Assembly (NCBI GenBank): GCA_025966445.1
Contig: JAICRP010000002.1
Span: 1-38,088 of the forward strand
Direction: 5' to 3'
Length of the DNA stretch: 38,088 bases
DNA from: Nocardioides sp.
GTDB lineage: Bacteria; Actinomycetota; Actinomycetes; Propionibacteriales; Nocardioidaceae
Part shown: one piece after another, positions 1 to 8,750 of the stretch
Layout of the letters: every line of letters starts with the position of its first letter
How positions within the stretch are numbered: position 1 is the stretch's first letter
The notes under the pieces: model-generated
What the model was told of the DNA's origin: nothing
Database searches by the model: none
The model's input: only the letters and a program-made list of their open reading frames with translations
Made by a program: the position numbers and the translations under genes

Positions 1-2
1 CG

Positions 3-236
3 GCCCAACGCAAGGCGATGGCCGTCCGCGACCGCGAGTGCACCACCGAGGGCTGCAGCATCCCCGCCGCCTGGTGCGAGGCCCACCACTGGAAGCAGCC
101 CTGGGCCCAGGGCGGGCGAACCGACCTGGCCCACGGCAAGCTGCTGTGCTCGTTCCACCACCACCGCGCCCACGACCCCGCCTGGCAGGTCCACCATCAT
201 CCCAACGGCTCCACGACCTTCCACCGGCGGACGTGA
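3..236 (+). CDS. HNH endonuclease, DUF222/13E12-repeat type, C-terminal part (5' end outside window)
   Basis: Frame open from the window edge: AQRKAMAVRDRECTTEGCSIPAAWCEAHHWKQPWAQGGRTDLAHGKLLCSFHHHRAH, a typical C-terminal HNH motif of DUF222 proteins. Confidence 0.85.
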   Translation, partial: AQRKAMAVRDRECTTEGCSIPAAWCEAHHWKQPWAQGGRTDLAHGKLLCSFHHHRAHDPAWQVHHHPNGSTTFHRRT

Positions 237-570
237 GACGGATGCCTTTCGGGTGCCTGAGCTGGAGCGGGTTGCCCGCCCACCACGTCGACCGCGGGGT
301 TGGCCGTCGAGTCGGTGAGCCGCGCCTCCTGCGGGCGTCGGTGGTCGCTCCTCACGAGCTGCGTCCCCAGCAGCCTGCCGAGGTGCCCGACTGCCGCGGG
401 CAGACCCTGGCGATCCGCTCAGCCGACCCGATCAGGTCCTGGTGGAGGCTCCCCACCCCGTCTGCCGTCGCCGGCGACACTGCCGTCACCATGTGCGGCC
501 TGCCGTTCCCCGCCCGCGCCGATGCCCGCGGCCGCACGTGGACCTTGACGCACGCAGCCGCCGGGGCCAG

Positions 571-1014
571 CTAGCGCCGAGGTTTGAGCTCGACAGCCAC
601 GGGCCCGCCCGCGGTCAAGGGCACGCAGCAGGTGAGGTCGGCCCGGCATGCCTGCTGCGCCGGCTCCGCCTCGAGCGCGACCCGAACCGTGTCGAGCTGA
701 GCGGCGAACTCCTCGAGCTCGGCGATCCGCTCGGCGATCTCCGCCTGCTTCTCGTCGATCAGCCGACCGACTCTTTCCTGGGCAGCGCCGCAGTTGGCAC
801 CGTCCCAGACGGGGATCAGGTCGGTGACCTGCTCGCAGCTCAGGCCCATGCGTCTCGCCCGGGTGATGAACAGCAGACGGGCGGCAGCGTCCTCGCCGTA
901 GTCCCGATAGCCGGAGGAGGTGCGCGACGGGAGCGTGAGGAGCCCGACCCGCTCGTAGTAGCGCACCGTGGAGGTCGGTACTCCCGCGGTTGCGGCCAGC
1001 TCGGAGATCCGCAC
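571..1014 (-). CDS. MerR-family transcriptional regulator with Cys-containing C-terminal region
   Basis: VRISELAATAGVPTSTVRYYERVGLL HTH, dimerisation helix, C-terminal CRADLTCCVPL. GTG start at 1014 chosen over the longer ORF because a promoter-like operator lies upstream. Confidence 0.88.
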   Translation of the reverse strand: MRISELAATAGVPTSTVRYYERVGLLTLPSRTSSGYRDYGEDAAARLLFITRARRMGLSCEQVTDLIPVWDGANCGAAQERVGRLIDEKQAEIAERIAELEEFAAQLDTVRVALEAEPAQQACRADLTCCVPLTAGGPVAVELKPRR

Positions 1015-1026
1015 ACGTCCACGGTA

Positions 1027-1088
1027 GACCTTGCACCCGGGTGCAAGGTCAAGGTCTTGACCTTGCACCCGAGTTCAACACCTACGTT
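1027..1088. promoter_or_regulatory. Divergent MerR-type promoter/operator: perfect 24-bp palindrome GACCTTGCACCCGGGTGCAAGGTC (1027-1050) plus a third half-site GACCTTGCACCC (1059-1070)
   Basis: TTGACC-N20-TACCGT on the minus strand (1052->1021) and TTGACC-N20-TACGTT on the plus strand (1057-1088), matching the long spacers known for MerR-controlled promoters. Confidence 0.75.
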
Positions 1089-1134
1089 CCGGGTGTCGAC
1101 CGAAAACGTCGGTCCACGACACAGGAGCAGAGCC

Positions 1135-1518
1135 ATGGGAACCTTCACCCGCAACAACACCGAGCTGGCCGTCGACATCGACGGGGCAGGCCAGCAGCAC
1201 CGCGCAGAGGCGGGCGGCATGACCATCGCTCTCGAGCGTTGGAACTCCGGCCTCGACACCGCGGAGTGGTTCGCCGAGCTGCCCGGCGGTGCCTGCCAGG
1301 AGCCGCACTGGGGCTACTGCCTGAAAGGCCAGGTGACGATGCGCTACGCCGACGGAGAGACCGACGTCATCAGGGCCGGGGACGCCTACTACATCCGGCC
1401 CGGCCACAACGCACACGTCGACGACGACGCCGAGCTCGTCGAGTTCACGCTCGCCGACCAGACCCCCGGAATCAACACCGTCGAGCTGGAGCTGAGCGGC
1501 CGACGCAGCGGCGCGTAG
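1135..1518 (+). CDS. Cupin-domain protein
   Basis: EPHWGYCLKGQVTMRYADGETDVIRAGDAYYIRPGHNAHVDDDAELVEF cupin core; AGGAG upstream of ATG 1135. Confidence 0.85.
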   Translation: MGTFTRNNTELAVDIDGAGQQHRAEAGGMTIALERWNSGLDTAEWFAELPGGACQEPHWGYCLKGQVTMRYADGETDVIRAGDAYYIRPGHNAHVDDDAELVEFTLADQTPGINTVELELSGRRSGA

Positions 1519-1522
1519 TCGC

Positions 1523-2170
1523 TCAGAGCAGCCCCGCGTCGTGCACGCACATCGCGATCTGGACGCGGTTGGTGACGTCGAGCTTGTCGAACAACCGCGA
1601 CACGTGCGCCTTGACGGTCGGGACGGAGAGGTAGAGCTCGGCGGCGATCTCGGCGTTGCTGAGTCCTCGGCCCACGGCGAGGGCGACCTCACGTTCACGG
1701 TCGGTGAGCTCGGCGAGCCGGGCGACCGCCGCGGGCGACCGGCTGCTGGTGGCCACCCGCCGGATCAGCGACCGGGTGACGGCGGGGGAGAGCATCGGGT
1801 CGCCCTGCGCGACCTTGCGGATGGCGTCGACCACCTCCGGCGGCGGGGTGTCCTTGAGCAGGAACCCGTCGGCGCCGGCGGCGAGTGCCTCGACGACGTA
1901 CTCGTCGGCGTCGAACGTCGTCAGCACGATCACCCGCGGCGGGGCGTCCGAGGCGAGCAGCCGACGGGTCGCGTCGAGGCCGTTGAGCCGAGGCATCCGG
2001 ATGTCCATGAGGACGACGTCGGGCCTGAGCTCGGCGGCGCGGTTGACTCCCTCGCAGCCGTCGCCTGCTTCCCCGACCACCTCGAGGTCGGGCTGACCGC
2101 CCAGCATGAAGGTGAGCGCAGAGCGGACGAGCGGGTCGTCGTCGACGATCAGCAGGCGGGTGACGTTCAC
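1523..2170 (-). CDS. NarL/LuxR-family response regulator
   Basis: Receiver domain (LLIVDDDPLVRSALTFML, DVVLMDIRMP, LKDTPPPEVV) plus LuxR HTH (LTDREREVALAVGRGLSNAEIAAELYLSVPTVKAHV). Confidence 0.95.
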   Translation of the reverse strand: MNVTRLLIVDDDPLVRSALTFMLGGQPDLEVVGEAGDGCEGVNRAAELRPDVVLMDIRMPRLNGLDATRRLLASDAPPRVIVLTTFDADEYVVEALAAGADGFLLKDTPPPEVVDAIRKVAQGDPMLSPAVTRSLIRRVATSSRSPAAVARLAELTDREREVALAVGRGLSNAEIAAELYLSVPTVKAHVSRLFDKLDVTNRVQIAMCVHDAGLL

Positions 2171-3321
2171 TAGGCGGCCCACGGTATCCAGCCGTGCAGC
2201 ACGAACTGCTGCCCCTCCCGGCGCCCTTCGAGCCGGCCACCCCGGAGCTCGGCGCGCTCGGTGAGACCGATCAGCCCCAGGCCTGAACCCGGCGTCCGTG
2301 TCGGTCCGAAGCCGAGCGGGTTGCGCAGCACGATGTCGACGCCCTCCTCCGGCGACCCGCTGACCTCGATCCGGACGACGGCGCCGGGGGCGTGCTTCCC
2401 GGCGTTGGTGATGCCCTCCTGCACGATGCGGTAAAGCGTGCGGCCGACCACGTCGGGCACCGGCGCGTCGAGCGGCAGCCGGTCGGTGAGCACGACGTGC
2501 AGGCCCGCCTCGCGCGCGTGGTCCACCAGCGACGGCAGGTCGGACCAGGTCGGCTGAGGGGCGTGGGCAAGCTCGCCCGTACCCGGGTCGCGGAGCACGC
2601 CGAGCACGCCGCGCAGGTCGGTCAGCGCCTCGTTGGCCAGGTCTCGGATCACGGTGGCGTTGGCCCTCAGCTCGTCGGCGTCGAGGTCGCTGCGGAAGCC
2701 GAGCGCGCCGGCCTGCATGGAGATCTGGGAGATCCGGTGCGCGAGGACGTCGTGCATCTCTCGGGCGATCCGGGAGCGCTCGTTGCTGCGTGCCTGGGCC
2801 ATCCGGAGCTCCTGCTCGGCCTCGGCGCGCTCGGCGCGCTGACGCAGCGTCCAGACCAGCTCGCGGCGCGAGCCGATGTACATGCCCCACCCGAGGACAC
2901 CCGCGGTGACAACGGCGTTGATGAGGAGGTCGACCCACCACGGGTCCCCGTCGTCGGGCTGCATGGTGGTGAAGAACTGGCCGCCGGCGACGGTGAAGAC
3001 GGCGAGCACCCCCACCTGCCAGTACACCCGCCGGGTCGCCATCGACACGGCGGCCAGGACCGCGGGTCCGGCGGCCAGCCCCGACAGGGCTCCGAGCGCG
3101 CCGGTGGCCAGCGCGATCCCGAGCGGCCACCGGCGCCGCCACCACACCAGCACCAGCGCGACCAGGCCCAGCGCGATGTCGACCGCCAGCCAGGCGCCGT
3201 GCCAGTGGTCCGGCACCGAGACCAGCCCGATCGCGCTGATGGCGAGCACGCCCACGAGGCGGAAGAACACGCCCCATCGCGTCACCGGCGGCTGCACGGT
3301 GTCGGGGGCGGGGCGTTCCAT
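2170..3321 (-). CDS. Sensor histidine kinase (NarX/DesK-like, HisKA_3 type)
   Basis: N-terminal membrane segments, RSRIAREMHDVLAHRISQISMQAGAL H-box, GSGLGLIGLTERAELRGG ATPase motif; 1-nt stop/start overlap with the RR. Confidence 0.93.
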   Translation of the reverse strand: MERPAPDTVQPPVTRWGVFFRLVGVLAISAIGLVSVPDHWHGAWLAVDIALGLVALVLVWWRRRWPLGIALATGALGALSGLAAGPAVLAAVSMATRRVYWQVGVLAVFTVAGGQFFTTMQPDDGDPWWVDLLINAVVTAGVLGWGMYIGSRRELVWTLRQRAERAEAEQELRMAQARSNERSRIAREMHDVLAHRISQISMQAGALGFRSDLDADELRANATVIRDLANEALTDLRGVLGVLRDPGTGELAHAPQPTWSDLPSLVDHAREAGLHVVLTDRLPLDAPVPDVVGRTLYRIVQEGITNAGKHAPGAVVRIEVSGSPEEGVDIVLRNPLGFGPTRTPGSGLGLIGLTERAELRGGRLEGRREGQQFVLHGWIPWAA

Positions 3322-3451
3322 GCGGTCAGTGTGTCGCGTCGTACGTCGGGCGGCAGCGGTCCGCGGTCGTGCCCAGCCCCCTACTTTGGTCGGGCGACAC
3401 CCCTTCCGAGGTCCGATGTTCCGGCGGCGCGGGCTTGGCAGGATGGTCCGC

Positions 3452-4381
3452 ATGATCAAGGTCGAGGGCCTCTCACGGGCCTATGGGAGCTTCATGGCGG
3501 TCGACGACATCAGCTTCGTGTGCAAGCCGGGGACCGTCACCGGCTTCCTCGGGCCCAACGGTGCCGGGAAGACCACGACCATGCGCGTCATGGTCGGGCT
3601 GACCTCGCCGACGGCGGGCGAGGTGACGATCGGCGGGCTGCACTTCCACGACATCCCGAACCCTGGTCGCCACGTCGGAGTGTTGCTCGACGCATCCGCC
3701 CAGCACGCGGGCCGCACCGGCCGCGAGGTGCTGACCATCGGCGCCAAGACGATGGGCCTGCCGATGTCGCGCGTCGACGAGATGCTTGCGCTGGTCTCCC
3801 TCGACGACACCGAGTCCAAACGTCGGGTCCGCAACTACTCGCTCGGCATGCGCCAGCGGCTGGGCATCGCCCATGCCCTGCTCGGTGACCCCTCGGTGCT
3901 GATCCTCGACGAGCCTGCCAACGGCCTCGACCCGGCCGGTATCCGCTGGATGCGCGGGCTCCTCAAGGGGTACGCCGACCGCGGCGGCACCGTCCTCCTG
4001 TCCAGCCACCTCCTCAACGAGGTCGAGCAGATCGCCGACGAGATGCTGTTGATCGGCCGCGGCAAGATCGTGGCCCGTGGCACCAAGGCCGAGCTGCTCG
4101 CCGGCGCGGGCGGTGTCGGCACCCTCGTCGTCGCCGAGGACAACAACCTCCTGACCGCCGCCCTCACCGACAAGGGCCTCACGTTCACGCCGGTGGGCTT
4201 GGGATTCCGCGTCGACGCCATGCCGGTCGACGTCGGCCGTGTGGCTGCGGAGCGGTCGGTCGTGCTGTCCGACCTCCGCCCGGTGGAGGGCGGTCTGGAA
4301 GACCTGTTCCTCGAGCTCACCTCCGACACCCAGCGCGAGGACTTCGCGCAGGCCGCCACCACCGCAGGAGCCCCTTCATGA
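3452..4381 (+). CDS. ABC transporter ATP-binding protein
   Basis: GPNGAGKTTT Walker A, YSLGMRQRLGIAHALLGDPSVLILDEPANGLDP. Confidence 0.95.
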   Translation: MIKVEGLSRAYGSFMAVDDISFVCKPGTVTGFLGPNGAGKTTTMRVMVGLTSPTAGEVTIGGLHFHDIPNPGRHVGVLLDASAQHAGRTGREVLTIGAKTMGLPMSRVDEMLALVSLDDTESKRRVRNYSLGMRQRLGIAHALLGDPSVLILDEPANGLDPAGIRWMRGLLKGYADRGGTVLLSSHLLNEVEQIADEMLLIGRGKIVARGTKAELLAGAGGVGTLVVAEDNNLLTAALTDKGLTFTPVGLGFRVDAMPVDVGRVAAERSVVLSDLRPVEGGLEDLFLELTSDTQREDFAQAATTAGAPS

Positions 4382-5181
4382 GCACCGCGACCAGTGCCCC
4401 GATGACCCTCGACGTCAGCCAGACCGACAGGGTGCCGTTCAGCCGGCTGGTGTCGGTCGAGCTGCGCAAGATGTTCGACACCCGTGCGGGCCGGTGGCTG
4501 CTGATCTCCATTGCCGCGTTCACGGCCCTGGTGCTGATCATCCAGCTGTGGGTGGTGCTCGCCCAGGACCAGACAGTGACGTTCGAGGACTTCGCCGCCG
4601 GGGCCAACATCCCGATGAACATCCTGCTGCCCGTGCTCGGCGTGATGTCCGTGACGAGCGAGTGGAGCCAGCGCACGGCGATGGTGACGTTCACCCTCGA
4701 GCCCTCGCGCACCCGCTTCCTGGCCGCGAAGTTCGTCGGCACCCTGATCGTCGCCCTGGCGGCGGTCGTGATCGGCTTCACGTTGACCATCGCCGCCAAC
4801 GGCCTCTACGCGGCGTTCAGCGACAACCCGGTCACCTGGGACCTCGGAGCGTTCCGCATCTTCTGCTTCTTCCTGCTCTACGTCTTCTCGATGGCGACCG
4901 GCTTCGCGTTCGGCATGCTGCTGCTCAACACCGCGGCGGCGATCGTCGTCTACTTCGTCTACTCCTTCATCTTCCCCGGCCTCTTCGAGCTGGGCTCGGC
5001 GTTGATGGACTGGTTCCAGGACCTGCGCCCGTGGATCGACTTCGCGAACGCCCAGAACCCCATCATCGAGGCCGACGTCACTGGCAAGGAGTGGGCGCAG
5101 CTGGCTGTCTCCGGCTTCATCTGGCTGGTCCTCCCGCTGGTGATCGGGGTGTGGCGGGTGCTGCGGGCCGAGGTCAAGTGA
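4378..5181 (+). CDS. ABC transporter permease (ABC-2 type)
   Basis: Multiple hydrophobic segments; ATGA overlap with the ATPase gene. Confidence 0.9.
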   Translation: MSTATSAPMTLDVSQTDRVPFSRLVSVELRKMFDTRAGRWLLISIAAFTALVLIIQLWVVLAQDQTVTFEDFAAGANIPMNILLPVLGVMSVTSEWSQRTAMVTFTLEPSRTRFLAAKFVGTLIVALAAVVIGFTLTIAANGLYAAFSDNPVTWDLGAFRIFCFFLLYVFSMATGFAFGMLLLNTAAAIVVYFVYSFIFPGLFELGSALMDWFQDLRPWIDFANAQNPIIEADVTGKEWAQLAVSGFIWLVLPLVIGVWRVLRAEVK

Positions 5182-5199
5182 CCCCCTAGGCTCGCGGGC

Positions 5200-5946
5200 A
5201 TGAGCGAGCGATCAGACGGCCGGTCAGATGGGCGGGCCGACGACCAGCTGCGACCGGTCACCCTCACCCGCAACTGGCTCGACCACGCCGCCGGGTCGGT
5301 GCTCGTGGAGTTCGGCCGGACCCGCGTGCTGTGCGTGGCCTCCGCCTCCGAAGGCGTGCCGCGGTGGCGGAAGGGCTCGGGCCTCGGGTGGGTGACCGCC
5401 GAGTACGCCATGCTCCCCGGCTCCACGAACACCCGCACCGACCGTGAGTCCGTGCGCGGCCGCATCGGCGGGCGTACCCATGAGATCTCGCGGCTGGTCG
5501 GCCGTTCACTGCGCGCCATCATCGACTACAAGGCGCTCGGCGAGAACACGATCGTGCTCGACTGCGACGTCCTGCAGGCCGACGGGGGCACTCGCACCGC
5601 GGCGATCACCGGCGCGTACGTCGCGCTGGCCGACGCCGTGACCCACCTGCGGAACAACGGCGCGCTGACCGGGGAGCCCCTGGTCGGGTCGGTCGCCGCC
5701 GTGAGCGTCGGCATCGTCGACGGCAGCCCGCGCCTCGACCTGCACTACGACGACGACGTGCGCGCCGAGACCGACATGAACGTCGTGATGACCGGTGACG
5801 GCAAGTTCGTCGAGGTCCAGGGCACGGCCGAGGGGGCGCCCTTCGACCGGGCGGAGCTCGACGCGTTGCTGGCGCTGGCGGAGCAGGGCTGCGGCGAGCT
5901 GACCCGCCTGCAGGCGGAGGCCCTCGCCCAGACGCTCGACCGGTGA
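5200..5946 (+). CDS. rph: Ribonuclease PH
   Basis: [46 protein letters not shown]...[58 protein letters not shown]. Confidence 0.97.
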   Translation: MSERSDGRSDGRADDQLRPVTLTRNWLDHAAGSVLVEFGRTRVLCVASASEGVPRWRKGSGLGWVTAEYAMLPGSTNTRTDRESVRGRIGGRTHEISRLVGRSLRAIIDYKALGENTIVLDCDVLQADGGTRTAAITGAYVALADAVTHLRNNGALTGEPLVGSVAAVSVGIVDGSPRLDLHYDDDVRAETDMNVVMTGDGKFVEVQGTAEGAPFDRAELDALLALAEQGCGELTRLQAEALAQTLDR

Positions 5947-6599
5947 AGCTGTTCCTGGCGACCCGCAACGACGGCAAGCTCGCCGAGATGCGGCGGATCC
6001 TGGTCGCCGACGTCGAGGTGGTCGGCCTGGACGCCGTGGCCCCGTACGACGAACCGGTCGAGGACCGCCCGACGTTCGAGGGCAACGCCCTGCTCAAGGC
6101 GCGCGCCGGGCTCGCGGCCACCGGTCTGCCGAGCGTGGCCGACGACAGCGGCCTGTGCGTCGATGCCCTCAACGGCATGCCGGGCGTGCTGTCCGCGCGC
6201 TGGTCGGGGCCTCCCCTCGCAGACAAGAGAGGGGCGGACGCCCGCAACAACGACCTGTTGCTCGCCCAGCTGGCGGACGTCCCCGACGAGCGTCGCGGCG
6301 CGTTCTTCGCCTGTGCCGTGGCGTTCTGCCACCCCGACGGCACGGAGGCCGTCGTCCGCGGCGAGATGTGGGGCCACGTCGTCCGCGAGGTCCGGGGAAG
6401 CGGGGGGTTCGGCTACGACGTGCTGTTCGAGGCCGACGAGGCACCGGGCGTCACGACCGCCGAGCTGACGCCCGCCGACAAGGACGCCATCTCGCACCGG
6501 GGCAAGGCGCTGCGCGAGATCGGCCCGCTCATCGCGGCCGCGTTGACCAGTGCCGGAGGCGGGACTCGAACCCGCACACCCGAAGGCACAGAGACCTAA
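5943..6599 (+). CDS. rdgB: XTP/dITP diphosphatase (RdgB/HAM1 family)
   Basis: [57 protein letters not shown] overlap with rph; 3' end runs into the antisense tRNA. Confidence 0.95.
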   Translation: MKLFLATRNDGKLAEMRRILVADVEVVGLDAVAPYDEPVEDRPTFEGNALLKARAGLAATGLPSVADDSGLCVDALNGMPGVLSARWSGPPLADKRGADARNNDLLLAQLADVPDERRGAFFACAVAFCHPDGTEAVVRGEMWGHVVREVRGSGGFGYDVLFEADEAPGVTTAELTPADKDAISHRGKALREIGPLIAAALTSAGGGTRTRTPEGTET

Positions 6600-6632
6600 A
6601 CCCTGCGTGTCTGCCAGTTCCACCACTCCGGC
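6551..6632 (-). tRNA. tRNA-Leu (anticodon UAG)
   Basis: Minus strand GCCGGAGTGGTGGAACTGGCAGACACGCAGGGTTTAGGTCTCTGTGCCTTCGGGTGTGCGGGTTCGAGTCCCGCCTCCGGCA: 7-bp acceptor stem, CAGGG/CTCTG anticodon stem with loop TTTAGGT, class II variable arm, GTTCGAGTC T-loop; CCA not encoded. Confidence 0.97.
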
Positions 6633-6655
6633 CTGTGCGGACCGATCCTAGGAGG

Positions 6656-7141
6656 TCAGGCCGCGAGGTCGAGGTCCCGGCGGAGCTTGGCGACGTGACC
6701 GGTGGCCTTGACGTTGTACTGGGCCAGGGTGAGCTTGCCGTCCTCGCCGACGACGAACGTCGACCGGATGACGCCCTCGACGAGCTTGCCGTAGAGCTTC
6801 TTCTCGCCGTACGCGCCGTAGGCCCGCATGACCGACTTGTCCGCGTCGGAGAGCAGCGTGATGGTCAGGCCGTCGCGCTCGCGGAACTTGGCGAGCTTCT
6901 CGGGGGTGTTGGGCGAGATGCCGAGCACCTCGTAGCCCGCGGCCTGCAGCGAGGCGAGCGAGTCGCTGAAGTCGCACGCCTGGGTCGTGCACCCGGGCGT
7001 CATGGCGTTCGGGTAGAAGTACACGATCACCTTGCGGCCGCGCAGGTCGGCCAGCGACACCTCCTCGCCGGAGTCGGAGGTGAGGGTGAAGTCGGGGGCC
7101 GTGTCGCCGGGGGAGAGGCGTGCGATGGGGTGCTCGGTCAC
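6656..7141 (-). CDS. bcp: Thioredoxin-dependent peroxiredoxin (BCP/PrxQ)
   Basis: GDTAPDFTLTSDSGEEVSLADLRGRKVIVYFYPNAMTPGCTTQACDF; GTG start. Confidence 0.94.
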   Translation of the reverse strand: MTEHPIARLSPGDTAPDFTLTSDSGEEVSLADLRGRKVIVYFYPNAMTPGCTTQACDFSDSLASLQAAGYEVLGISPNTPEKLAKFRERDGLTITLLSDADKSVMRAYGAYGEKKLYGKLVEGVIRSTFVVGEDGKLTLAQYNVKATGHVAKLRRDLDLAA

Positions 7142-7184
7142 GTGCGCACGATATCCGGGCCGCCCGCGTTGGTAGCCTGCGGGC

Positions 7185-7433
7185 GTGACCAACGAGACGT
7201 CCTCGCTCGAGCGTGAGATCGACGCCACCCGCGACCGCCTGGCCGAGACGATCGACCTGCTCGTCTACCGGGCCCACCCCAAGACGATCGTCAGTCGAGA
7301 GATCAGCTCGATCAAGGCCCACTTCGTGGATCCCCTCACCGGGAGTCCCCGCACCAACAACATCCTGAAGGCCGCCGGGATCGTCGTGGGCGTCCTGACG
7401 TTCTTCGCCGTCGCCCGCCGGGTCGTGCGCTGA
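7185..7433 (+). CDS. DUF3618-like small membrane protein
   Basis: SLEREIDATRDRLAETIDLLVYRAHPK plus C-terminal TM segment. Confidence 0.8.
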   Translation: MTNETSSLEREIDATRDRLAETIDLLVYRAHPKTIVSREISSIKAHFVDPLTGSPRTNNILKAAGIVVGVLTFFAVARRVVR

Positions 7434-7468
7434 CCGCCGTCGCCCGGCCGGTCCGAAGGAGCGCGTCC

Positions 7469-7795
7469 ATGTCCGACAAGGCTCCGATCAAGATGCTGCA
7501 CGACCGTCTGCTGGTCGAGGTGGACCGCGAGGCCGGCGAGCGCCGGTCCTCCGGAGGGATCGTCATCCCGGCCACCGCCGCGATGGGCGCGCGTCGCCTG
7601 GTGTGGTCCCGCGTGGTCGCCTGCGGCCCACACGCCCGCGCCGTCGAGATCGGCGACCGCGTGCTCTTCGACCCCGAGGACAAGTCCGAGGTCGAAGTGC
7701 AGGGCGAGACGTACGTGGTGATGCGCGAGCGCGACGTGCACGCCGTGGCGGCCGAGCGGCTGGGCGACACCGGCAGCACCGGCCTCTACCTCTGA
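7469..7795 (+). CDS. GroES-like co-chaperonin-fold protein (no GroEL in window)
   Basis: IKMLHDRLLVEVDREAGERRSSGGIVIPATAAMGARRLVWSRVVACGPHARAVEIGDRVLFDPEDKSEVEVQGETYVVMRERDV. Confidence 0.85.
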   Translation: MSDKAPIKMLHDRLLVEVDREAGERRSSGGIVIPATAAMGARRLVWSRVVACGPHARAVEIGDRVLFDPEDKSEVEVQGETYVVMRERDVHAVAAERLGDTGSTGLYL

Positions 7796-7856
7796 CCGAG
7801 GCTCACGCGGCGTGCCGCGGCAATGTCGAGTGATTCAGTGCATGATGATGGTCGTC

Positions 7857-8750
7857 ATGACGACTGCCGCCGTGGCCCATCTGCCGTCGTACGGCGAGGA
7901 TGTGCGCGTCGTCGTGCCGGCCCCCGGCATCGGGGCGGGCAACTGGTCGGGTGCGGCGAGCGCCGTCCTGGTCGACGGCGTCTTCTGGCTCACCTGGCGC
8001 GTACGCCGCCCGCTCACCGACGGCCGCGGCGTCACGGTCGTGGTGGCCCGCTCCGAGGACGGTGAGACGTTCGAACCGGTCGCGGAGGTCAACCGCGAGG
8101 CGTTCGGGGCCGAGTCCTTCGAGCGGCCGGCGCTGATGCCCGTGCCAGGCCTCGGCTGGCGCCTCTACCTCTCCTGTGCCACGTCCGGCTCCAAGCACTG
8201 GTGGGTCGACAGCCTCACCGCGCCCACGGTCGAGGACCTGCCTGCGGGGCACCAGCAGGTCGTGCTGCCGGGCGACCGGCACACCGCCGTCAAGGACCCG
8301 GTCATCACCCATGACGAGCGTGGCTGGCACCTGTGGCTCTGCTGCCACCCGCTCGACGAGCCGGGTCACGAGGACCGGATGGCCACCAGGTACCTGACCA
8401 GCGACGACGGGCTCGTCTGGACCGACCGCGGCGAGGTGCTGGCCGGCCGCCCGGGTGAGTGGGACGCACGCGGCGCCCGCGTCGTCACCGTGATCGGCGA
8501 GGAGCCGCTCACGGTGCTGTACGACGGCCGGGCCGACGCCGCGTCCAACTGGTTCGAGACCACGGGCGTCGCGGTCTGGGACGGCGAGCGCCTGGTCGCC
8601 GACCCCAGCGTCGCGCCGATCGCCTCGCCGTACTCCGATGGCGCCTTCCGCTACGCCTCGGCGGTGGCGCTGGGCGACGGACGCACGCGCTACTACGTCG
8701 AGGCAGCCCGCGACGACGGCGCGCACGACCTGGTGACGTTCGTCCGCTAG
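7857..8750 (+). CDS. Glycosidase-like beta-propeller protein (GH43/GH130-like fold suspected)
   Basis: Repeated blade-like segments (VFWLTWRVRRPL, GLGWRLYLSCATSGSKHWWV, KDPVITHDERGWHLWLCC, TRYLTSDDGLVWTDRGEVL, DARGARVVTVIGEEPLTVLYDGRA). Start uncertain (7812 also open). Confidence 0.65.
   Translation: MTTAAVAHLPSYGEDVRVVVPAPGIGAGNWSGAASAVLVDGVFWLTWRVRRPLTDGRGVTVVVARSEDGETFEPVAEVNREAFGAESFERPALMPVPGLGWRLYLSCATSGSKHWWVDSLTAPTVEDLPAGHQQVVLPGDRHTAVKDPVITHDERGWHLWLCCHPLDEPGHEDRMATRYLTSDDGLVWTDRGEVLAGRPGEWDARGARVVTVIGEEPLTVLYDGRADAASNWFETTGVAVWDGERLVADPSVAPIASPYSDGAFRYASAVALGDGRTRYYVEAARDDGAHDLVTFVR

Noticed and set aside
1-236. Evidence of an active mobile element from the HNH protein
   Set aside because: DUF222/13E12 HNH proteins are common in actinobacterial chromosomes; no transposase, integrase or terminal repeats are seen.
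237-570. Gene between HNH protein and MerR (ORFs 38-574, 300-548)
   Set aside because: Translations are Arg/Pro-rich with no domain; more likely non-coding or degraded sequence.
2392-3888. 498-aa plus-strand ORF
   Set aside because: Antisense to the histidine kinase and out of frame with the ABC ATPase; Arg/His/Pro-rich with no recognisable domain.
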